The translations under genes were made by a program, and so were the position numbers. Source: Clostridiales bacterium (GTDB lineage Bacteria; Bacillota; Clostridia; Saccharofermentanales; Saccharofermentanaceae). Taken from it: DNA of 63,069 bases. This document shows, piece by piece, positions 57,216 to 63,069 of the stretch (its first letter is position 1; every line of letters begins with the position of its first letter). The stretch lies in contig JAFZVE010000003.1 in NCBI GenBank assembly GCA_017617995.1, forward strand, positions 1 through 63,069, in the 5' to 3' direction. The notes below the pieces were generated by a model. It saw only the letters and a list, made by a program, of their open reading frames with translations, was not told the DNA's origin and searched no databases.

Positions 57216-58472
57216 ATGCGTAAGATAATCAGTATTCTACTTGCTTTCACCTTTATCATTTGTATGTCGAGCGGATGTAAGTCCAAGAAAGAAGATACAT
57301 CATCGTCAAAGAACCCTCAGGCTTCCGAGAAGGATGCGTCAGAGGATCCGAATTCCGGCACACCGGAAAGCGAGCCTCCTTACTATAGTGAGATTCTGGC
57401 TAAGGATGGAAACCTGCTTGGCCGGATCGACGGTCGTGCGAGCGCCAGCGCCGCAGATGAGGGTGTCTTCTACAGTATTTTTGTGCCGGCCGAATACCAA
57501 GCAACGGCCACCGCGCAGTACCATCTCTTCCGTGAATCGGATGGAAAAGATATCCTTCTGGGCACACTGGAAGAACAGGGTTATGAGACGATCTATTCCC
57601 GCGTGGAGATGGACGGGATCGTCTATACTCTGGCCCTGACCGGAAACCCCAACGACGAAGAACCAGATTCGCTCTGGCTCCTGTCCTTTGACCTCAAAAA
57701 CGAAAAGATGGAAAAGGTCCTTGTTTCTGAAAATGCCTCTCCCTATGCGGCCATGACAGCTGCGAACGGAAAAGTACTGATCCTGGTCCATGAGTTTGGA
57801 TCTCCGAAGTGCGATAAAGTCCTCGAATTTGATTCTTCTTCCGGCACGCTTCAGGAAATCCTGTCCTTCCCTTCCGACGGAGAGAACACCGAGTCCCTCC
57901 GCGGCGTATATACAGACGCAGAACACCTCTATCTGCTCAGGCTTACAGTCAAGAGCGGAAATCCGGATGAGCTGTATCTGGATACGTACGATACCGCGTA
58001 TACGAAAACTTCCGAACGCTCTCTGAGAGAGCTCATCTTCTCGGAAGAATATCACGGTGTGGCCTCACCCTACGATGAGAAAGCCGAGATCGGCATGATC
58101 GTAAGTGGTTTTGCCGTATGGGAAGACCGCTATCTCTACTACGAAAACTTTGCCGTCACACGGGCACTTTTGGATCTTCAGACCGGTAAGAATCTATTCG
58201 CGGCAGACGACAACTATTCCCTTTCGAGAGGCAGCGGCATGCCGTTCTTCTATTACTTTGATCTGGGACAGGCTGAACCGGATCAGGACGTACAGGGCAT
58301 TTATGAACTTAAGAACGGTGCAGTCGAGAAGAAGACCTTAACTCCGCCGGATACGCGCACCATGATCCGCAGCATCTCCGTCTCCCCGAACGAAACATGG
58401 CTGGTGACGTATTCAGATAGTGCCCCGAGAGATGCCGGAACCGATGCGCTGGTAATATGGAGGGAATCGTAA
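57216..58472 (+). CDS. Large lipoprotein of unknown function
   Basis: The 418-residue secreted lipoprotein has a signal peptide MRKIISILLAFTFIICMSSGC with the lipidated cysteine at about residue 21 (lipobox SSGC). A Ser/Lys/Glu-rich low-complexity stalk follows (about 22-65). The rest is beta-rich with repeated strand-turn units (LWLLSFDLKNEKMEKVLVS, KVLEFDSSSGTLQEILSF, NETWLVTYSD), as in a beta-propeller sensor or scaffold. No catalytic motif is seen. Start 57216 follows CAGGAG. It is a single plus-strand gene amid minus-strand genes. Confidence 0.75.
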   Translation: MRKIISILLAFTFIICMSSGCKSKKEDTSSSKNPQASEKDASEDPNSGTPESEPPYYSEILAKDGNLLGRIDGRASASAADEGVFYSIFVPAEYQATATAQYHLFRESDGKDILLGTLEEQGYETIYSRVEMDGIVYTLALTGNPNDEEPDSLWLLSFDLKNEKMEKVLVSENASPYAAMTAANGKVLILVHEFGSPKCDKVLEFDSSSGTLQEILSFPSDGENTESLRGVYTDAEHLYLLRLTVKSGNPDELYLDTYDTAYTKTSERSLRELIFSEEYHGVASPYDEKAEIGMIVSGFAVWEDRYLYYENFAVTRALLDLQTGKNLFAADDNYSLSRGSGMPFFYYFDLGQAEPDQDVQGIYELKNGAVEKKTLTPPDTRTMIRSISVSPNETWLVTYSDSAPRDAGTDALVIWRES

Positions 58473-58489
58473 ACCGATAAAGGGTTCTA

Positions 58490-59137
58490 TCAGTGATCCA
58501 GCCAGAATCCGTAGAAATTCCCTTTGTATCTTCCTTCAAATTCTTCAAGACTCGAGAACCGGACATCCCCCATTCTTCGGCCTTCCAGCCCCGGGACGCT
58601 TCCGAGAAGATCACTGATCGCATCAGAGATCTTCTTCGATAATCCGTTTTTCTCATAGTTTTCGATATCTGCATCTGTCGCATAAAAAACATGGACAGTA
58701 GGTATAGAGAAGCGATGGCTCTTCACTTCAGGGAAAGTGCGAAGCAACGCCGAGATCTTATTCATCATCTCCTTGTTCATCAGCATCTGTTCCACCTCAT
58801 GTTTGAGAGGCGTTACGACAGAGAAATAATCCTTCGGGTCATAGTATTCTGTATTCAGGCCGTGCTCTCTACATGCACGGCTGAATCTGTCTTTGATCAT
58901 ATTCTCGAGTTCTCTGTCCGGTCTGCAGAAAAAAGGCCTTTGATCCCTTCCATCCCACACCACGATACGCATACGCAGTAGCCCGGTCCTTGCACGTTCG
59001 CAGATATAATCGAAGATATTTATTCCGAACTCTTCCTTAAAGAAGGCTTTCATATCCTGAAGGACAGGATCTTCCGGGATCTTACCGTTTATCATATCGA
59101 GGATCTTCTGGATCTGATGTTCTTTTATGTACAACAT
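58490..59137 (-). CDS. Hypothetical soluble protein
   Basis: I do not recognise this 215-residue protein. It is charged and alpha/beta, without signal peptide. Visible segments include EFGINIFDYICERARTGLLRMRIVVWDGRDQRPFF, a SVVTPLKHEVEQMLMNKEMM helix and an end GDVRFSSLEEFEGRYKGNFYGFWLDH. Start ATG 59137 follows GGAGGG, which overlaps the end of the next gene upstream (stop at 59142), so the pair is coupled. Its stop faces the lipoprotein stop 17 bases away. Confidence 0.65.
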   Translation of the reverse strand: MLYIKEHQIQKILDMINGKIPEDPVLQDMKAFFKEEFGINIFDYICERARTGLLRMRIVVWDGRDQRPFFCRPDRELENMIKDRFSRACREHGLNTEYYDPKDYFSVVTPLKHEVEQMLMNKEMMNKISALLRTFPEVKSHRFSIPTVHVFYATDADIENYEKNGLSKKISDAISDLLGSVPGLEGRRMGDVRFSSLEEFEGRYKGNFYGFWLDH

Positions 59138-59141
59138 ATGC

Positions 59142-59624
59142 TCAACCCTCCTTCAGGTATTCTTCCTTCCAGTAATCGATGTCACCATCATAAGAGCCAA
59201 CATGGATGATTTTCTTATCGTAAACGATGATCTCCAGTCCATGCTCCGGTTCCCATTTACAATCACATTCTACTATGAATTCCATCTTCTCTGGTTCCTC
59301 ATCGTCGTTACCGATGTACATGACTTTCGGAGTGATGTACTTGAGGATTTCCCGTCCTTCTATATCCTCCGGCATACTTGTGTCGGAACCTGAAATCTCG
59401 ATGAATTCCTGATAGTATCGGATCGATTCTTTTACCAGAAGATCGATCTGCGCATCATCCGGATTCTGGATGAAATCAATGCAGTTCTTAATATACTCCT
59501 CGGAAACATTCGTGGCGCTGACAGAAACCGCGCTGTTAAACAAAGAAGAAACAAAACCGTATTCTTTATCAAATCTATACTCCGGCTTTTTATTCCCTTT
59601 TTTCAGAAAATCAAACAGTCCCAT
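59142..59624 (-). CDS. DUF6985-like protein
   Basis: The 160-residue soluble protein begins MGLFDFLKKGNKKPEYRF, a lysine-rich start common to many Clostridial orphan proteins. Its second half, EKMEFIVECDCKWEPEHGLEIIVYDKKIIHVGSYDGD, resembles DUF6985 (a W-x-EHG-x-E-I pattern). Function unknown; DUF6985 genes often occur with polymorphic-toxin immunity genes, by my recollection. Start ATG 59624 follows AAGGGAAC. It is coupled to the unknown gene downstream. Confidence 0.55.
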   Translation of the reverse strand: MGLFDFLKKGNKKPEYRFDKEYGFVSSLFNSAVSVSATNVSEEYIKNCIDFIQNPDDAQIDLLVKESIRYYQEFIEISGSDTSMPEDIEGREILKYITPKVMYIGNDDEEPEKMEFIVECDCKWEPEHGLEIIVYDKKIIHVGSYDGDIDYWKEEYLKEG

Positions 59625-59725
59625 TTTGTTCCCTTTCGCGCTACACATCGACGCAGATATATGTTCTGTTCATTATCATTTTCTTCATTTAGCGCTACTT
59701 TTGCAAGAACAAAGTGGAAATCTGT

Positions 59726-60502
59726 TTACATCATCTGCTCCAGCCTTTTCGCCCGCTCCTGCGCCAGTTTCAAAAAGTCCCGGATATCCATGTTTGTATA
59801 GTCCCAGTTCATCGGTTCCAGCGTGATTGCACCACTATATCCCGCCCTCTTCAGTTTTTCCATAACCACAGGCCAGCCCACGTTTCCGTCAAACGGCAGC
59901 TGATGCTGATTATGTGATCCTCCGTTATCCTGAAGATGTATGGCTTTGAGACGGTTTCCATATAAGTTCAGAAGATCCGTGTCCGGCGCGTAGTTGATGT
60001 GATGACAACTGTCGTAACAGTAACCGACATGCGAAGAAGTTGCACGGCTAAGTACAGCATCCAGATTTCGGATGTTGCGAAGGTTTTCAAACGCAATCTG
60101 CACGTCCAGTTCTCCGGCTTTTTCGACGATTCTATTAAGCCTTTCAAAGCCAAGATCATTGATCGGAAACTCATCGTCAGGAAGATGGATCACAACTGTC
60201 GGAATCTGATACGTTTGACAATCTCCAACGCATTTCAGGTAATCATGCAGAACACTTTTCCCCTGCTCATCGTCCTGAGACAAAGCATTCTGTTCATGAA
60301 CAGGTGCATGCATATTCTCGATCTGAAGTCCGGCATCCCGTGCCAGATCCGCGTCTTTTTCAAACCCCTCACCACGTCCGAACTGATCGCTCCACCACAG
60401 CATGACACAGTCAAAGCCCGCCGCTCTGATCAGTTTATATCTTTCTTTAAAGGGCACATCGTAACCAGGCCCGTATCCGAAGCAATCGTATATTCCTGTC
60501 AT
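59726..60502 (-). CDS. Sugar-phosphate isomerase/epimerase-like TIM barrel (xylose-isomerase-like)
   Basis: The 258-residue protein is a TIM barrel of the AP_endonuc_2 superfamily. Metal ligands are visible at strand ends: HLPDDEF, IAFENLRN (Glu), YCYDSCHH (Asp and His), LKAIHLQDN (His) and ITLEPMNWDY (Glu). Members are inosose/hydroxypyruvate isomerases or hexulose-phosphate epimerases; the sequence does not fix which. The N-terminus KLIRAAGFDCVMLWWSDQF is typical. Start ATG 60502 follows GTGGAG. It stands alone. Confidence 0.87.
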   Translation of the reverse strand: MTGIYDCFGYGPGYDVPFKERYKLIRAAGFDCVMLWWSDQFGRGEGFEKDADLARDAGLQIENMHAPVHEQNALSQDDEQGKSVLHDYLKCVGDCQTYQIPTVVIHLPDDEFPINDLGFERLNRIVEKAGELDVQIAFENLRNIRNLDAVLSRATSSHVGYCYDSCHHINYAPDTDLLNLYGNRLKAIHLQDNGGSHNQHQLPFDGNVGWPVVMEKLKRAGYSGAITLEPMNWDYTNMDIRDFLKLAQERAKRLEQMM

Positions 60503-60538
60503 CTAAAAACTCCACAACTACCGCTCTCATATGCGCTT

Positions 60539-61063
60539 TTACTTTGTTACCTGACCCTTACGATATCTGCCAAATAGAATTCCGTCGTCAACATATTTGT
60601 CCGCCTGTGAGACCCACATCGGGAACTTTCCTGTAGCTACTGCTGTCTGGCCATTAAGCATTCCGGTATGAAACGAAATATGTCTGAACTGTCGAAGGAC
60701 CAGTTCCAGTCGTGTGTGCTCACATTTTTCAGGACATTCATAGAGCATATCGTCTGTCAGCGAGTCGAGATACGCATATGTCTTCTGTTCGATTCGATCC
60801 AGATACTCCAGAAGCTGTTCATCGGATAGAACCACAGATGTCGGCTTGTCCGGATTATCCAAACCTTCTTCATAGAACTCCGGCTCCTCATATACGCACG
60901 GATTGATAAACCATTTATCTGCCGAGTGAAGGGCATGAAAAGCCCATCTCCAGCAAGGCGCGCCACAGCACAAAGCATCTCTGTCATAAGCCTGGATAGA
61001 GGTTCTTATGTTGAGGAAATTCGGTTTCACCATATCTTTGATTATCTTACACAACTCATTCAT
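60539..61063 (-). CDS. DinB-superfamily protein
   Basis: The 174-residue four-helix protein of the DinB_2 type has a first helix histidine in WRWAFHALHSADKWFIN and a closing metal-binding block VLRQFRHISFHTGMLNGQ with two histidines, giving the usual three-His metal site. The superfamily includes thiol (bacillithiol/mycothiol) transferases and uncharacterised stress proteins. Start ATG 61063 follows AAGGAGG. No thiol-biosynthesis genes are nearby. Confidence 0.82.
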   Translation of the reverse strand: MNELCKIIKDMVKPNFLNIRTSIQAYDRDALCCGAPCWRWAFHALHSADKWFINPCVYEEPEFYEEGLDNPDKPTSVVLSDEQLLEYLDRIEQKTYAYLDSLTDDMLYECPEKCEHTRLELVLRQFRHISFHTGMLNGQTAVATGKFPMWVSQADKYVDDGILFGRYRKGQVTK

Positions 61064-61084
61064 TTTCGTTCCTCCTTAGTAGCA

Positions 61085-61783
61085 TTATTCAAGGATCTCC
61101 ATCAGCTGGCCCGCCGATGTGAAGTTATATGTTGCCCATCCGTTCGTATCACTCTCGTTCTTCTTGTTGAGCCATGCGGGTTTGATTCCGGCGTTATGTG
61201 CGCCGACCACATCAGTATCGTAGATATCTCCGACGAAGACGATGTTTTCTCTGACCTCGTCCGGGTTTTCCTGGAGCGCCGTTTCAATCGCAAGTTCGAA
61301 GAATTCTCTACTGGGTTTAATCTTGCCGAAATCCGCACTGGACCACAGGTGCAGAAAGTACTTTCCGATCCCGAATCTGTTCAGCACTTCCATAAGTGCT
61401 TCTGCGCGAAAACCACTGTTCGACAGTACATACATCGGTACATTCAACTGGCTGCATTTCTGAAGAAATCTCTCGATCTCCGGATCCAGTTCGAATTCAT
61501 TACAGCGCATCAGGAAATCCGCTTCTTCCTCCGCACTCATCTCTACTTTATCCCCACCGAATTTCTTCGCAAACAGCGGCAATTCCACTTTTACGAAAGG
61601 ATACTCTTCCCCGCTTCTATGCTTCTCCAGGAGCACCTGAAACAGATCCTCGCCGTATTTCTTCATGTCCGCGAACGGACATTTATCCTGGTAGTAGTTC
61701 TCCCAGAACACATAAAGACCACGGTTAAAATCCATGCTCCTTGTGTTCAGAAGCGTCTCAAAAAAATCGAATATCAGAATCAT
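61085..61783 (-). CDS. HAD-fold hydrolase with atypical motif I
   Basis: The 232-residue HAD protein has MILIFDFFETLLNT as motif I: the nucleophile Asp is present, but the +2 acid is replaced by Phe, as in haloacid-dehalogenase-type members. Motif II is YVLSNSG, the lysine region GKIKPSREFFE and motif IV VFVGDIYDTDVVGAHNAGI. Loss of the +2 Asp argues against a normal phosphatase. Start ATG 61783 follows GGTGGTG; an upstream extension to 61891 overlaps the GNAT gene and is rejected. The GNAT gene lies 14 bases upstream. Confidence 0.85.
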   Translation of the reverse strand: MILIFDFFETLLNTRSMDFNRGLYVFWENYYQDKCPFADMKKYGEDLFQVLLEKHRSGEEYPFVKVELPLFAKKFGGDKVEMSAEEEADFLMRCNEFELDPEIERFLQKCSQLNVPMYVLSNSGFRAEALMEVLNRFGIGKYFLHLWSSADFGKIKPSREFFELAIETALQENPDEVRENIVFVGDIYDTDVVGAHNAGIKPAWLNKKNESDTNGWATYNFTSAGQLMEILE

Positions 61784-61797
61784 TACTACACCACCAA

Positions 61798-62511
61798 CTA
61801 CTTCTCCAGCCAGTACACAGCGTATTCCGTTTCCGGGATAAATCCGTGTCCGATCGCCATCTTCGATGACATCGGATTCTGCGCGTCCCAATGCACAGTA
61901 AATCCTTTATCGTAGCTCTGTCTGAGCATCTCGAAAACACAGTGATCGGCAAGTCCTTTTCCCCTGTGTTCCGGTTCCGTAAACACATCCAGTTCCACGT
62001 GATCTTCTAAAGTCAGAAAACTCGATGACGCAGACACGACCTGTCCGTCAATCATCACGACCGCGCCGGCCGCTCTGTTAGAAAAGTCCTGATAATCCGC
62101 GTATCCTCTTCCGTGATCGAAAGGGTGCTTTTCAAAGATTTCTTCCGTAAAAGCACCGATACTGTACCCCTCCGGAAGTGGTTTCAAATTCTTATCAGAC
62201 ACAGCACAAAGCGGCTTCATAAGTTCTCTTCGAAGGATGAACTTGATCGGAAGTTTTCGGATGTATTCTTCCCATTCCGAACTCATGCATACGAGTCTCG
62301 AATTATAGATCAGTTCCGGGTTTTCCGAGATGATCTTCTCGTCCGGTTTTCCGCACAGATACGTAAACACCGTCTTATAGATCGCGCCACCCGGATACGA
62401 AAAGACCGACCCGAGTTTTCCTTCTTTACATGCTGTAAGAATCAGCGGCTCAACCGAAAGAACACCGCTTCCATCCTTTTTCCAGACCTCATATATATCC
62501 TGTGTTTCCAT
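61798..62511 (-). CDS. GNAT acetyltransferase, PF12746-like
   Basis: The 237-residue protein has an N-terminal region of about 110 residues and a C-terminal GNAT core: motif A VELDVFTEPEHRGKGLADHCVFEML (RGKGLA) and VHWDAQNPMSSKMAIGHGFIPETEYAVYWLEK. This matches the GNAT_acetyltran (PF12746) type found in Firmicutes. The substrate is unknown. Start ATG 62511 follows TAGGAG. It contains two AAAAGCAC-type sites only 24 bases apart in opposite orientation (62125 and 62149), the closest pair in the window. Confidence 0.86.
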   Translation of the reverse strand: METQDIYEVWKKDGSGVLSVEPLILTACKEGKLGSVFSYPGGAIYKTVFTYLCGKPDEKIISENPELIYNSRLVCMSSEWEEYIRKLPIKFILRRELMKPLCAVSDKNLKPLPEGYSIGAFTEEIFEKHPFDHGRGYADYQDFSNRAAGAVVMIDGQVVSASSSFLTLEDHVELDVFTEPEHRGKGLADHCVFEMLRQSYDKGFTVHWDAQNPMSSKMAIGHGFIPETEYAVYWLEK

Positions 62512-62519
62512 AACAACTC

Positions 62520-63069
62520 CTACCGGTTCAAATTCTCCCACTCAGATTTAAGAAGTCTGTATTCCAGGCGATCTTTCATTTTTTCGTCGTGCCACTCATA
62601 ATCTTTGTGCTCGGCTTCTTTGATCATTCCGTTCTTCTGCATGACACGCTCCGAGCCTTTGTTTTCCGCAAGGCAGCCCGTCGTCACGCGATATACATCA
62701 TCCTTCGTGAATGCATATTCAAGTACGCTTCTTAACGCTTCGGAAGTGTATCCGTTTCCCCAGAATTTCGGGTAAGTAAAGTAGCCCAGATGCACGATCT
62801 TCCCGACCGGCGTTCTGTCCACAACCGTGTATCCGATGCTTCCCACCTGCTCATGCGTATCTTTCAGCTCCATGTGAAGGAAGTAGAACTTGCGGTCTTC
62901 CTTTGCCATGTCCGCCAGCACGTCCGCTAACTCTTCTTTCGCCGCATCGAAGGAATCAAGCTTGATATCCTGCATATAATACATCGTCTGCTCGTCCGTC
63001 TTCAGACGGTAGTATGCGTCAATATCATCCGCAGAATAATCTCTCAATATCAGTCTGTCTGTTTCCAAA
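62520..63069 (-). CDS. GNAT acetyltransferase, RimJ/RimL type (5' end at window edge)
   Basis: The visible 182 residues begin LETDRLILRDYSADDIDAYYRLK, the hallmark RimJ/RimL start. The first codon seen is TTG at 63068, which is more likely the Leu of a leading Met-x-x-Leu-Glu-Thr sequence than the true start, so a few codons probably lie beyond the window. Motif A is HLGYFTYPKFWGNGYTSEALRSVL (GNGYT), with the tail ENKGSERVMQKNGMIKEAEHK. It precedes the PF12746-like GNAT by 8 bases, making a tandem pair. Confidence 0.88.
   Translation of the reverse strand, partial: LETDRLILRDYSADDIDAYYRLKTDEQTMYYMQDIKLDSFDAAKEELADVLADMAKEDRKFYFLHMELKDTHEQVGSIGYTVVDRTPVGKIVHLGYFTYPKFWGNGYTSEALRSVLEYAFTKDDVYRVTTGCLAENKGSERVMQKNGMIKEAEHKDYEWHDEKMKDRLEYRLLKSEWENLNR

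Larger units (their letters stand above)
3756..62156. repeat. Dispersed 8-mer AAAAGCAC / GTGCTTTT (26 copies)
   Basis: By eye I find 26 copies. Those reading AAAAGCAC on the plus strand start at 3756, 5785, 11931, 14451, 18112, 21021, 22074, 49548, 53581, 54233, 54895, 56106 and 62149. Those reading GTGCTTTT start at 7910, 11167, 11395, 12083, 13209, 17981, 22338, 23135, 28621, 47295, 51519, 54997 and 62125. About 2 would be expected for any 8-mer on both strands of 63 kb. G precedes the core in 14 copies and T follows it in 15, giving a looser RAAAAGCACT consensus. Only 13209 is intergenic. Confidence 0.85.

Noticed and set aside
1..63069. CRISPR arrays, tRNA or rRNA genes, insertion sequences, prophage or integron attC sites
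   Set aside because: I looked for regular spacer-repeat arrays, cloverleaf-like segments, transposase or integrase ORFs and attC-like ends and found none that I could support.

Overview
The window looks like chromosomal DNA of an obligately anaerobic, Gram-positive Clostridia-type bacterium (Bacillota). The grounds are the oxygen-independent class III ribonucleotide reductase pair, strong purine-rich Shine-Dalgarno sequences before almost every gene, frequent extended -10 promoters, SdpRI, PadR and nucleoside-ABC families typical of Firmicutes, and a base composition close to even. No rRNA, tRNA, insertion sequence, CRISPR array or prophage was seen. Most genes read on the minus strand.

Layout. 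1-1.9 kb: nrdD (cut by the window edge) and nrdG, with a textbook double NrdR box before nrdD. 2.0-4.9 kb: a plus-strand pair of an XRE-type regulator with an unknown C-terminal domain and a RelA/SpoT-like protein with an intact-looking hydrolase site but a degenerate synthetase. 4.9-15.2 kb: small enzymes (GNAT acetyltransferases, two aminoglycoside-phosphotransferase-fold kinases, S51 peptidase, alpha/beta hydrolase with its TetR regulator) around a large hybrid histidine kinase. 15.3-27.4 kb: a PEP/pyruvate-binding protein, an MFS exporter with an apparent leader-peptide attenuator, a P-loop/VOC fusion, Fic, HAD, GNATs and a YczE-like membrane fusion. 27.6-34.1 kb: a LacI-sensor diguanylate cyclase, HAD and DJ-1 proteins, a U32-like protein and an sdpR-sdpI unit. 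35.5-41.1 kb: a purine salvage operon (xpt, BMP lipoprotein, ATPase, two permeases). 41.2-63 kb: a long minus-strand run of stand-alone GNAT, NUDIX, GH43, beta-lactamase-fold, methyltransferase, PadR/CPBP, metallo-beta-lactamase, VOC, cupin, racemase, DinB and HAD genes.

The common theme is small-molecule modification and self-protection: 14 separate GNAT genes, drug-export and kinase genes, orphan immunity-like genes (SdpI, DUF2185/Imm33-like) and many single-domain enzymes, several with their own repressor and clear operator.

Two signals stand out. (1) The 8-mer AAAAGCAC/GTGCTTTT occurs 26 times by my count where about 2 are expected. It lies in both orientations and five of six codon frames, so it behaves as a DNA-level signal such as an uptake or recombination sequence. 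(2) The MFS exporter mRNA starts with a 20-codon leader ORF followed by two hairpins, one overlapping the end of the leader ORF and one closing over the exporter start, which fits drug-sensing translational attenuation.
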